From Sphaeroforma arctica JP610 (lineage: Eukaryota; Opisthokonta; Ichthyosporea; Ichthyophonida), in NCBI RefSeq assembly GCF_001186125.1, contig NW_014039641.1, positions 8,539 through 31,546 on the forward strand: DNA of 23,008 nucleotides, written 5' to 3'. Below, one piece after another: positions 1 through 9,224 of this stretch (position 1 is its first letter; each line of letters starts with the position of its first letter). Under the pieces are notes generated by a model. It ran no database searches, was not told the DNA's origin, and saw only the letters and a list, made by a program, of their open reading frames with translations. Both the position numbers and the translations under genes were made by a program.

Positions 1-188
1 GGAACTTTCTTGACTACCCCGTGGGAACTTTTTGACTACGCCGTGAGAACTTTCCTGACTACGCCGTGGGAAATTTCTTGACTACACCGTGGGAAATTTC
101 TTGACTACGCCGTGGGAACTTTTTGACTGCACGGTGGGAACTTTCTTGACTACGTCATGGGAACTTTCTTGACTACGCCGTGGGAACT
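1..188. repeat. 23-bp minisatellite, about 8 copies
   Basis: Eight head-to-tail copies of a unit close to GGGAACTTTCTTGACTACGCC plus GT. Some copies are 22 bp through loss of one T, and there are scattered substitutions. The array is cut by the window start, so its real length is unknown. No open frame crosses it. Confidence 0.9.
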
Positions 189-520
189 GTGATCACATCA
201 TAAAGACACTACATGCAAAGCCATCACCATTAATAGTACTAATCAGACTATGGACATGTGTACGTGTTCGAAATCAGATTCAAGTATTGATGTGCATGCA
301 TCGAATGTTGAAAAGTACCGAATGTAGGGGGTACGAATGGGACAGCAACCAAACAGAACACGACCACTACAGAACAATCACATCATAAAAACACTACATG
401 CAAACCTCTCAATATAGAAAACAAACATCGTGGTGTTGTATTCACATACATACATAGCTGTTAAAGCTAAACAAGCAACGCAAGGGCTAGGTAGATCACA
501 GGGGGAGATAAATATTATAA
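189..520. other. non-coding stretch with a short dispersed direct repeat
   Basis: I see no gene here. A segment of about 28 bp (ATCACATCATAAARACACTA and following bases) occurs at about 192-219 and again at about 377-404, differing at one position inside the repeat. The end of the stretch is AT-rich (505-530). Confidence 0.5.
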
Positions 521-1108
521 AAATATTTAAACTCATTGGCGGGCGGACGAGTGCTCTCTGCTCACAAAGAGTACAAATTGCTTGCCGATATAGCTGCTAG
601 TTACATAGATAATTCTGCAAATAGGAACGGTTGGACTATGACATCCTGTGATAATGGACTCGATTTAGTGTTCTTTAGGCTAGTGTACTTCTCGGGCACC
701 ACAGCCCCTGCGACACAGACTGTAAATATCATACATAGTGGCGGGTTTGTCGACCGAAATACTGGTAAGTTTCATTTGACATACCGCACCCCTTTGCCTG
801 CTCGCCAGAAAGGAAGATCGAAGGGTGTGCAATCACAAAACATAGTAGATCATACACGCTACAACATTATAGTCGCTACATGGTCCGGCGCAAGTAAAAA
901 CACAAATAAGACAGCACAATCCAGTGCACTAGAGTTTTTAAACTGGCAATGGAAGATCATAAACTCAGGTAACTCAGTAATCGACGGTGTGCAGCCCATA
1001 GCATCTGAGAAAATTGCTGAATGGACGGAGAAGAATGATAGAATGGCACCGACTACAAAAGCGGTATCGAGCAGATGTGCGACTATGAGTTCAGTCAAAC
1101 GACTGACC
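521..1108 (+). CDS. unrecognised open frame, possibly one exon
   Basis: The frame is open from just after a TAA at 518-520 through about 195 codons of ordinary, mostly hydrophilic composition, then runs into CA/TA microsatellite after about 1108 and stops only at 1340. The first in-frame ATG is at 638 (MTSCDNGLDLVFF...), so either translation starts there or an upstream exon is missing. Candidate splice donors lie inside the frame: ACTG|GTAAGT near 764 and CTCAG|GTAACT near 968. The true 3' end is therefore likely before the microsatellite. I do not recognise a family. It is oriented opposite to the broken gene ending at 1413. It could be a fragment of a decayed gene. Confidence 0.35.
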
Positions 1109-1350
1109 CTATATATCTATGCACACACCCATACTTTATGTACATATATAAGTGCACACACACATACTCGATGTATATATATTTACACATATGTCTATAG
1201 CACTCATACTATATGTATGTATATATTCATATATCTATGTACACTCACACTTAATGTATATATCTATGCACACACCCATACTTTATGTACATATATATAT
1301 GCACGCACATATACTCGATATATTATATATATGTATATATAATATATATG

Positions 1351-1383
<33 letters not shown>

Positions 1384-1400
1384 ATAAAGTAGTATAGTAA
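1109..1400. repeat. complex TA/CA microsatellite with a larger internal repeat
   Basis: The stretch is built of TATATA, CACACA and ATACTTTATG-type blocks. A block of about 60 bp starting at about 1111 (TATATCTATGCACACACCCA...) recurs at about 1257, with a more diverged copy near 1230, so a higher-order unit was duplicated within the microsatellite. It ends in pure (AT)n and (GT)n at 1345-1385. On the minus strand it lies just beyond the splice donor of gene X, inside the presumed intron. Confidence 0.85.
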
Positions 1401-1412
1401 TATTGTACTCAC

Positions 1413-2496
1413 CTTAGAATATTGCCGAGTTTAAAGTGCAAATTTGACGCCCAGTAAGCCTGTATACTTGACTGCTGTATCTGTGAATGGATTGGATAGC
1501 ACAAATAGCAGTCGTATCCATTTTAGGGAAGGAATCGGTGCTTTGAACGGTGTCTTCCCATCTGGATATTTAATTTTGTGTTGCGCACACATATCTCCTT
1601 CGACCTGGTCCTTTAAATCCCTTATGGATACTATTTCAGTCATGTGGAGTGCATCACCGTGTCGACGTTCGCTGACGCTGGCTTGATTGTGGAGACGTAT
1701 CTTGGCTGCCTCTTAAAACTCCACAAATTTGCCACGACGTGCACGATTATTGTCTACAACAATCTTCGGCAGATCAAATTCATCGACACCTCCTCTATAA
1801 GCTCGATTAAGATCGTTTTATACAGCCGTCTGATTCTTGAGTTCTGTAGTATCTCCAGTGATGCACTGGTATAATACATTTATATACTCCCTACTTTGTT
1901 CTACACACGCTGGTGCCAATTTTCTCGTATTGCGTCGGAGCTCTCGACTTCTGAAAATCTCCAGCTTTTTAAAGCATGCTTTCGTTGCCAAACATGTTTT
2001 GGCTTCCGTAATGGTCACTTTCATTCTCTGGCAGTCTGAATGCCACGTATTGAGCTGGTATATTATTGCCATGATTTTTAGAATACATCATATCCACTGA
2101 AGTGCTCAAGTGCTCATAGTATCCTGGTCGGTGCTGTGGCATTATAGGTGCATATGTAGATACATCTATCGGCGTGTAAGGCTGCAAATTTTTAATTGCA
2201 TCATCATTTCAATGTACGTACGCGAAATATTCTGATTCATCGGAATTGTCTTCAACTGTACCCCATTCTCCCAGCTACGAACCGGCTCCATCTATGCATG
2301 ATTCTTGGTCACTTTTTCGAGTTGCTTTTGAAGGTACACCTCATACTTATTGAGCGAACGTAGTAGCGCAAGAAGATCTGATCTAACCTCCACCCAAGCC
2401 TTTCCCCTAACTGCGAGTATCCCTGTTTCGCATGTAAGTAAGGTTCCGGTATTGGATCGACACCATTCTTCTTGCTAAACTTATCCTGGTGACCAT
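1413..2496 (-). pseudogene. gene X, 3' part (downstream of the copia insertion), broken
   Basis: This is the continuation of the frame that reads from 7075 and is interrupted by the copia element. From 2496 downward the frame opens with a stretch beginning DGHQDKFSKKNG. It shifts frame around 2400 into a charged, coiled-coil-like segment (LLRSLNKYEVYLQKQLEK), shifts again around 2190 (PYTPIDVSTYAPIM) and around 2070 (KVTITEAKTCLATKACF), and then runs to 1434. In-frame stops within otherwise open sequence are TAG at 2292-2294, TAA at 1818-1820, TAA at 1713-1715 and TAA at 1431-1433. The last is followed by five more codons and a consensus donor, AAG|GTGAGT, at 1413/1412, so the exon end is intact. 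I do not recognise the family: no catalytic motif or signal sequence is visible. At least one further exon must lie beyond 1412 if the donor was used. Confidence 0.6.
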
Positions 2497-2501
2497 CAAT
2501 A
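2497..2501. repeat. copia target site duplication, left copy
   Basis: CAATA immediately before the left LTR, repeated exactly at 6381-6385 after the right LTR. Five base pairs is the usual target duplication length for Ty1/copia integrases. Confidence 0.9.
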
Positions 2502-2817
2502 TGTCAAGCCAAAATCAACACTGTCATCACTATTTTGGACACAATAATAATTCGGTACATAGGAAACTGCCATACAAAAATGTCAGATGTCAGACGTGTC
2601 TTAATAATGCTCTGTCAACAGTGCCATACCAGAACTGACACTTATATTCCTAAGGATAATATTATTTATTTCAAAAATGGCAAGTATGTATGATACAATG
2701 TGTCTTATAATAAGACTTACGTATGAACTCCTTATGCACATGTAAAAGAATACATGTTTAAGCTCTCACTAAAGAGAATAATAAACTATACTATACATGG
2801 ATTCAAATGTTCTAACA
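2502..2817 (+). repeat. 5' LTR of the copia element
   Basis: Begins TGTCAAGCC and ends TCTAACA, the usual TG...CA termini. It aligns along its whole length with 6102-6380, with scattered substitutions. It contains about 37 bp (around 2657-2700) that the right LTR lacks, which accounts for the length difference. The divergence between LTRs means insertion was not recent. Confidence 0.92.
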
Positions 2818-2829
2818 GGTTATGGGCCT
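2818..2829 (+). promoter_or_regulatory. primer binding site of half-tRNA (initiator Met) type
   Basis: The bases directly after the LTR read GGTTATGGGCCT. The first 11 match the complement of the anticodon stem-loop region of initiator tRNA-Met (GGGCCCAUAACC), which Drosophila copia and yeast Ty5 are known to use as a half-tRNA primer. Its position right after the TCTAACA terminus fits. Confidence 0.7.
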
Positions 2830-2967
2830 TTGGTAAACATCACGTCTACCATACCTTCATAGTATCTTTATTTTGCTATATTTCATACAGCCCCGCATTC
2901 AGCTACCACACAGCCACACGCATCTGCTGGTACCACACTCACGGTATCACATATAGCACACATCACG

Positions 2968-3186
2968 ATGCCACTTTCAGTTGAAGTCCTCACTCCTCCT
3001 CTTGAGTTTGTTACACTCAACGATGCCCGTGAAATTCGCGACACTAACTGGCCTGGCTGTCCTCCCTACGGCTCTCTTAACGAAGCCAATTCTCACCGCG
3101 CAAGCATTCATTCCATGCTTCCCGAATTCAATCTTCGCTCACACGACATCCCAGTCAGCACTCTTCAAGTACTACTCCATCAGTAA
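2968..3186 (+). pseudogene. copia 5' open frame, probably a Gag N-terminal remnant
   Basis: The first ATG frame after the primer binding site gives 72 codons (MPLSVEVLTPPLEFVTLNDA...), then a stop. The position and a short hydrophobic/charged alternation fit the start of copia Gag, but I see no zinc knuckle and no diagnostic motif, so the assignment rests on position. The following sequence jumps to the proline-rich part of pol, implying that most of gag, protease and integrase is deleted. Confidence 0.5.
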
Positions 3187-3239
3187 ATCTCTTCTGAACT
3201 CCCTTTACAAGGCTCATATATCAAAAGAACAATGATCGA

Positions 3240-3899
3240 GTCTTTCCCATGTAGACTACTGTTGATAATACTCCTCTTTCTCAATTCCACACCCCACCTG
3301 AAGATGTTCCTACACTTTGACAAGTTGCTACCGCTTGCTCTACCTCCACCACCCCCACACTTTCCATTTCCCCCACTGCCACTACCCCCGCCACTCCTGT
3401 TCTCCCACCTGAGTCTTTCACTTACACACTCCCACCACCTCCGACACCACCACCAACTTTGACCCCCCCCACCCCCAAACCCGCCAATTCAGGGGAGGAT
3501 ACCGCTGGTATCCTCAGTGCTTCAGGGGAGGATTCCCACCACATGCACAGTGATTCAGGGGAGGATAGTGATCACGTTCATAGTGATTCAGGGGAGGATG
3601 ACACCGGTGTCAGTGATTTCGTCGAAAATGACGTCGACATCTGCAGCGATTTCACACAAACTCCTTCTTCTTCTGACATGACCGCCATCCACCACTCTCC
3701 CAGGCCACGCCACTCCACCGGCGCTTCCACCACACCGCCTCCTACAACCCTGGAAGATACTGTCAATACCGATCTGCAAACACATATTGTCCTCAACCCA
3801 TCTACCCGCACCCTCCGCAGTCTCCTGTTGTCACTCCGTACAAACAGTGGCCCACTTAATGCGCTTACCTTACCCAACAACATGAGAATGACCCGCTAA
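3240..3899 (+). pseudogene. copia pol linker: proline-rich tract and SGED repeats
   Basis: C-rich sequence at 3336-3480 encodes long Pro/Thr tracts in more than one frame. From 3459 an open frame to 3899 carries four copies of TCAGGGGAGGAT (DSGED-type repeats, about 3487-3600), then acidic and Ser/Thr-rich sequence. In copia polyproteins a low-complexity acidic/proline linker separates integrase from reverse transcriptase, and this stretch is in that position. A neighbouring frame near 3828 reads VVTPYKQWP, so at least one frameshift is present. Confidence 0.55.
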
Positions 3900-4479
3900 C
3901 GCGCCCGCCAGATGCACTCTTATAATACCCACGGCCAAATACCATTTCTCTCGTTTCTGGCAATGGTTCATCACCCTCCCGCCGCTCTGATGTACACTGG
4001 GCAGCCGACCTTGAACGCATTGGCCAATCAGTTTCTCCTCTGGATATTGCTCGTTATGAGTCTCTCGATCCTTCCTTGCCTCTCATCACCTCCCCAAAAG
4101 AGATGCTTCTCAAACATAAATATGCCAATATCCTCACACTTTTCAAACGTCGTCGACAATATGCCAAAGCTGACAAATGACTCCGTTGTTCCATATCACG
4201 TCTTGGCCAATCATCAGCTCGCCCCGTTCTTCTTTCCCTACCATCATCTCCCATGCGGCAACTAACTCCCATTCCACCTCACAACCCTGCCCTTTCTTCC
4301 GCAGACCAACAACTCTATGACGACACCGCTCACGAAATCTCTACCGCATGCGCTGCTATCTAATCTCACCCACTTACACCGAGCACTCCGTGGTCCCAAT
4401 GCCGATCTGTGACGCGCTGCTATTGAGCGTGAATTAGCAAGTCTTGCCCAATCCGGCACACATGACTTGCTACAGCCCG

Positions 4480-5107
4480 ATGCTGTCCCTGACAAAGCTT
4501 TTATAGTTTCTAGCAAGTGGGTATTTAAAGTAATAATGATTGAAGGTATTATTTGTTGACAAGTACAAAGCTCACTTGTGCGCCCGTGTTTTTCCCCGAA
4601 CCCAATGCATCAATTGCGACGAAACATATGCCCCCACGTGCTCTCATGACACACTCCGTACTGTTCTTGCCGTCGCGGCTTCTCAAGGCTGGTTCGATGA
4701 AATGGATGTCGACACTGTTTATTTATATGATCTTGATGAACCCATCTACATGCGCCTCATTACCCACGAATTCAGCTGTAAGGAAATGGGGAGACCTCAC
4801 TGGTTCCTGTTTAGTTCAAGACAACTACATATGCAAAGCTCTAACAACTTCTGCCCTTCTCGACGCCCATGTCGCCCCTACCCCTGCTACTCAAGACATC
4901 ATCGGTACTAACGACGGCTCCCGCTTCGACTGTGCCTATCGTAAGCTCGTTGGTACCCTCCAATGCTTGTCCGTGCTCACACGCCCTGACATTAGTTTTC
5001 CCCTCAACAATCTTGCGCGCTACATGGCCAATCCTTCGCGCACACATTGGACCGTGGCACAACGCATCCTTCGTTATCTTAAAGGTACTAGTGATCTTGG
5101 CCTTACA
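4480..5107 (+). pseudogene. pol: copia reverse transcriptase remnant
   Basis: Frames broken by shifts and stops read in order: SSKWVFKV (4510), YKAHLCARVF (4564), CDETYAPT (4617), LRTVLAVAASQGW (4657), MDVDTVYLYDLDEPIYM (4702), then YRKLVGTLQ (4938), TRPDISFPLNNLARYM (4980) and ILRYLKGT (5067). These are the conserved blocks of the copia-type reverse transcriptase (RVT_2). The segment between IYM and the DNYICKAL block is far shorter than in intact elements, and the YVDD-type catalytic box is absent. It is non-functional as it stands. Confidence 0.9.
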
Positions 5108-5439
5108 TAGCGTTCTCATTCAGGCCCTCCAATTCTTGACGCATACGTCGATACCAATTACAATGCATATCTTGATACTCGTCGTTCGACTACTGGTTTT
5201 CTCCTTCGCATTAATGGTGTCCCCGTATCTTGGAAATCCAAAAGACACAGTCACTACCAGTACCACTGAGACTGAATACTACGCTGCCTCCGAGGCCAGC
5301 TAACAAATCCAAGTTGTCCACAATCTTCTCAGCGAACTCGGTTTCCCACCTTCTACTCTCACACCTCTATACTGTGACAACAAGTCCGCTATTCATGACA
5401 TTACTGACATCGACACCAACAAACATCTTAAGCATGTAG
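5108..5439 (+). pseudogene. pol: copia RNase H remnant, N-terminal part
   Basis: After an in-frame TAG at 5108 the frame continues with AYVDTNYNAYLDTRRSTTGF, VSWKSK, then after a frameshift STTETEYYAASEAS, and later LYCDNKSAIHDIT and NKHLKHV. These match the order of copia RNase H blocks (ADWAGD/RRSTSG, WKSKKQ, SSTEAEY, CDNKSA, KHIDI). The frame is cut at 5439 by a nested insertion and resumes at about 5786. Confidence 0.88.
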
Positions 5440-5785
5440 GAGAGACTACAGTAGAAGACGTATTTCTATATACGTTGATAACGCTTTACTTCGTCAGCCC
5501 GAGAGTAATTTGGGATTTGTTCTCAAATTAATATAAGTATAGGTGGGTCAGCCCGAGAGAACGTAAGAGTAATTTGAGACTTCTTCTCAGATTGTTCTAT
5601 TTATAGGACACGGGCCACCGGCTAGCCGAGAGCCGAAGTCCGAGACTGAGTGTAGTAACAAAGAATATGATATAATTATTTCTGGAAAATATATCCGAGT
5701 GCTAAAGTGTTCTGCATAAGGTTTCTCATACTGATCATATGAGTTTTTACCCTGGCCACCCCAAGTGGTTGATATGAAAAAACCC
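5440..5785. mobile_element. nested insertion of a ~345-bp dispersed repeat
   Basis: This segment interrupts the copia RNase H between KHV and DIR. It matches 9225-9537 over nearly its full length: shared GAGAGACTACAGTAG start, two internal CAGCCCGAGAG blocks, TCCGAGACTGAGTGTAGTAA, and a CCAAGTGGTTGA end. The flanks repeat a 22-bp stretch (5418-5439 and 5786-5807, AAYAAACATCTTAASCATGT plus AG, two mismatches). It has no coding capacity. It could be a solo LTR or a non-autonomous element; the termini do not decide this. Confidence 0.75.
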
Positions 5786-5935
5786 AATAAACATCTTAAC
5801 CATGTAGACATCCGCATTCACCATGTTCGTGATCTTCAAGCTCAAGGTGTTATCGATACCATGTACGTCTCTTCTTTTGACAATATCGCTGACATACTTA
5901 CAAAGAATACCCCACGTCCCATTCATTCCCGTCAT
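5786..5935 (+). pseudogene. pol: copia RNase H remnant, C-terminal part
   Basis: The frame resumes after the nested repeat with NKHLNHVDIRIHHVRDL, VIDTMYVSSFDNIADILTKN and TPRPIHSRH. This is the characteristic end of copia polyproteins (KHIDIRYHFIR...TADILTKPL). The first codons repeat the last codons before the insertion, reflecting the duplicated flank. Confidence 0.88.
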
Positions 5936-6101
5936 ACCCACATAATCCTGACTACCGTGCCAAAATCACACCTGCAGTCTACGGACACAATCTTAGGGAG
6001 AACCAGCACGGTATCCGTCACGGCACTGTATCCGTCTTCTAACCTGCACATTATATCAAATTATGTCCTCAATATGTGTCAACACTTTTGGTTTTATGGG
6101 A

Positions 6102-6380
6102 GGTCAAGCCAAAATCAACACTGTCATCACTATTTCGGACACTATAACAATTCGGTACATAGGAAACTGTCATACGAAAATGACAGATGTCAGACGTGTC
6201 ATAATAATGCTCTGTCAGCAGTGTCATACCAGAACTGACACTTGTATTCTTAGGTCTTATAATAAGATCACATTATACTTGCGTGTAAACTCCATATGCA
6301 CATGTAAAAGAAATACATATATAAGCTCTCACTAGAGAGAAGGATAAACTATACTATACATGGATTCCAATGTTCTATCA
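6102..6380 (+). repeat. 3' LTR of the copia element
   Basis: Aligned with 2502-2817. It starts GGTCAAGCC where the left copy has TGTCAAGCC, so the terminal T has mutated, and ends TTCTATCA. It carries TATATAAGC at about 6316, a possible core promoter, where the left copy is degenerate. A purine run (TATGGGAG) just before 6102 fits a polypurine tract. Confidence 0.92.
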
Positions 6381-6385
6381 CAATA
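6381..6385. repeat. copia target site duplication, right copy
   Basis: CAATA, identical to 2497-2501. Confidence 0.9.
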
Positions 6386-7075
6386 CAGTTGAGAACATAA
6401 GCTATGTTCTTAATCGTTGGATCTCCTGGGTAGCTCTGCCGCACTAATCCAACCTCCTTTGATCGTAAATAATCAATTACTATATTTTGATACTTGTTCA
6501 CGCTATAATTTTCAGTGCTATATGGAGGTAGGAAGGTACTGTTTGATTTCATCAGCACACCCAGAAAATGATCTTGTGACTTCTTTTTAGATGTCGTATC
6601 TTCTACTGATAACGGTGCCACCTCTATAGTCACACAATCAAATTCAATGCACGTTGTTTGAATTGATTCAGGAATACGTCCACTGTCATGCTCGGTGGAC
6701 AAGAACGACGTAAAGCCATACGATCTGCCTGGGTGGGTTTGTTCGGAAGGAAGCCATGTTTATATCCGTATACCTCGAAGTCACTGCATACTAGATTAGC
6801 TTCCGTATTGTACATATTGAACAGGCTTTCTACGGAATCAGTCAGCTGAACCTCTTGATGGCTACCCCACGAGGTTGGTTATTTACCAACAGTCGGCCAA
6901 GTAAATAAGCCTCCATGTTCAAATCCAGTACCGCTTCCATCTTCGTAAAAAGGCTGCGATACCAAATAAACGAGTGTGTGTATGCGTGTGTGTACGAGAT
7001 ATCTATTATATAAGCTGATCTATCTATACTGAAGCACAGTCGCACGTACATATTCCCAAACCGAAAGTATCTCAT
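6386..7075 (-). pseudogene. gene X, 5' part (upstream of the copia insertion), broken
   Basis: A candidate start ATG at 7075-7073 (MRYFRFGN) is followed after 26 nt by a donor, AAT AT|GTACGT, with an acceptor TATCGCAG| at 6954. The phases match (two bases plus one). The second exon reads LFTKMEAVLDLNMEAYLLG. A one-base slip in a GGGG run (about 6873) is needed to continue into QEVQLTDSVESLFNMYNTEA, and another shift near 6700 leads to SGRIPESIQTTCIEFD. The frame then stays open to the copia target site and, with the element removed, continues in the same frame at 2496. No family recognised; soluble and mixed in charge. The start lies about 60 bp downstream of the end of the ferric-reductase-like gene on the same strand. 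Confidence 0.6.
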
Positions 7076-7137
7076 AATATTAAAAACGGTCAAAAAGACT
7101 GCGCAATTTTGGCGGCTTTATTTTAAAAACAATCGGC

Positions 7138-9224
7138 CTAACCCCCCCCCCCATAAATAATACATATGACCACCCCCCCCCCTCCCCCTCCCCTCAAGTA
7201 TAGACTTGAGACATTAGAGTCCTGCCTCCTGCTTAAAATTTGAAAATTTCTAGCAGAAACAAATACCTTTTTGGAACAGCCTAAGATAACGTGCTTGCAC
7301 ACAACCCTCTTGAGCGCCTTGTTGCCTTGACAGTAATCTATAGTGGTGTCTGGAATTGATCGCGCGTAGTCGAATCTGCCATGCAACTTACTGCACCGTA
7401 TGTTGATGCGACTGTCGTTTTGGGGTAAATGTTTCTGAGCCCATGTATACAGTTCGATTTGACCAGTACTGTAGTATACCTGATTGATGTTCCGAAGGGT
7501 CTTGAGAAAATTTATGATAAATGCCAATGCACTGCCTCCGCCGATGAGAGTAATAGGTTTATCCGTGGGCAGTGTGAATCCAAATTTGAAGCCTCGCCAT
7601 ACCATCATACCCTCTTTCATGATCATCTCACGCATTATTCTCGTTTGAGATCGACGAACATTGTGTACTATGACTAGCATTATTTTCTTGTCCATGCGAT
7701 CAAACATGGTAAAAGGATGCACACGCTCGCCTGTGGTATTTGGCAGTTGAATCTGATACTCGAAGTCGTCATCCGAGTATTTTGAATGGAATGTGCAGCT
7801 GAAGTATTGGCTTCCGATATATTCTATTTGTGTATCCTCTGCAAAAACATACTGAAACTTTACATATCCTTGCATGATCCGATCGATAACGAACAGGACA
7901 GCCACCGGTATGTTGTAGATCCAGGTGTGAGGATGACTGTGACGCCGTACTGTCTATGAAGTACATAATCGCAATAAACTGGTGCACGCGGATCACGACC
8001 CGATAGTTCTCGTCAAAGTTGTAATAGCAGTACGGGATGAGTACTCCTAGAATGATTGTCATAAGGCACAAGCGCCACATATCATCACGCTGCAACATGA
8101 TCGTCCGGTTTTCTACATCTACCCCTATAAATCCTTCTGGTTTGTTTTCCGAAAATAGTCCGACAAAGTTACCGGTTCTGACTACGGCTGCGTACTGGTC
8201 GAATAAGTACGGTGTGAAGATACACCAGATATGAACCATCGTGATGACTGAAATTGTCATTCCCAGTATGATGTGTATGCGCCTCCGTTCAACCCACCAT
8301 CCATGTCTATTGAATGTGTGCATAGCTACGAAGAACAACCCGTTCATGGCTACCATTGTGAAGCGTCCACTGAATCGAGCCATCCAGTGGTAGAAGTAGG
8401 CACCCCCGGGTCCCACTGGAATGCTCATTGCATCATACGAATGCATAGGAAAACCAGGGGATGTAAATCCTTGGCGAGGCAATAGGTTCAAGGTATACCT
8501 GTCGATGATAAACAGTACGCTGATTACAGTGAAAACTGTCCAAAAGACCCCCGTGTACGTAAACAGTTGCTGGGACAATATCATGACTTTAGACTTTTGG
8601 TAATCCCAGCGACTTTGTGCCGACATCCTTAACTGCAAGCTCTCATGTCTCAAACGAAGGCCCAGTACTGCCACTTCTTCCTCCGTGTGATTCACATTCA
8701 ACGATTTCCAATTGTCATTCTGCACAGCAAGGGTTTTTGTGGCATCAACAGCGATCGTTGGCAACACTCAGGCTCTTTCCAGTGCAATTATCTTTTGCCA
8801 ATATACGATAGTCTCTGGCTCCTTGAACAGCGCGTTCTTGTGCCCATACAACATACTCTCAACAAAGCTTTCGGCACCATTGAGAGCATCCATCATGTCG
8901 GGAGGGACTTCTAAACCTATATTCTTAGCATCCCAGTTACTCGCCACTCTTTCTCGAACACTAGCCAAAACATTGATGTGCAGAGCGGTGTCTGAACCTG
9001 CAAAATGTACCTGAACAATCGAGATGCCAATATCCACTCGGGCTTCGATCTCCTCATTTGCACTAGGAAAGCCACTGAGTCCACAAAGCAATACTCTTTA
9101 GACATGAAATGTATTTTTTTTTCGAGGAGAATTGGGTTCGACAATATAAAGTCCATGCTTTCTCTTGTGTTCTCCAGATAAATGTGGCCCACACCGCCTA
9201 GCCCGATGTTGGTCAGCCATTGAG
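7138..9224 (-). pseudogene. ferric reductase / NADPH oxidase-like flavocytochrome, broken
   Basis: Members of this family pass electrons from NAD(P)H through FAD and two membrane hemes to iron or oxygen on the far side of the membrane. The long frame from 8767 shows several membrane segments and a heme-ligand pair spaced H-x13-H (codons at 8273-8275 and 8231-8233). The second pair starts with VHQF at 7982-7984, but its partner (RRHSHPHTW, 7941) lies in another frame, so there is a one-base-type shift at about 7942-7951. Further down are VHPFT (FAD contact, 7717), IGGGSALAF (nucleotide-binding loop, about 7542; the usual TP is missing) and GCSKKVF in place of the CGP motif. Upstream, an in-frame TGA at 8768 separates this part from about 100 conserved-looking codons. 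A further shift or stop near a run of nine T (9113-9122) leads to an IGLGGVGHIYLEN segment. The 3' end runs into poly-C. Not functional as it stands, unless the assembly is wrong at several points. Confidence 0.8.
7141..7195. repeat. poly-C tracts at the 3' end of the flavocytochrome gene
   Basis: One run of about 13 C starts at 7141, and further C runs interrupted by single T occupy 7171-7195. The minus strand is therefore G-rich and could fold as a G-quadruplex. Homopolymers of this length are prone to length change and sequencing error, so the last codons of the gene are uncertain. Confidence 0.8.

Larger units (their letters stand above)
2502..6380 (+). mobile_element. Ty1/copia retrotransposon, dead, nested
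   Basis: Two directly repeated LTRs (2502-2817 and 6102-6380) flank an internal region with a primer binding site, remnants of a pol gene with copia-type reverse transcriptase and RNase H, and a 5-bp target duplication. The element is only about 3.9 kb even with a roughly 345-bp nested insertion. It lacks recognisable protease and integrase cores and the reverse-transcriptase catalytic box, so it cannot be autonomous. It sits inside gene X, transcribed in the opposite direction. Confidence 0.92.

Noticed and set aside
1818-2187. Plus-strand frames of 76-87 codons at 1644-2100
   Set aside because: They lie opposite the gene X frames, which continue across a target-site junction and end at a splice donor. 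The plus frames have no such support.
8037-9014. Plus-strand frames of 60-100 codons opposite the flavocytochrome
   Set aside because: Shadows of a minus-strand frame that has recognisable family motifs.
9080-9219. MADQHRARR... as the true start of the flavocytochrome
   Set aside because: That frame has a TAA after 40 codons and unusual composition. The alternative frame (IGLGGVGHIYLEN...) looks more protein-like, though the choice is not certain.
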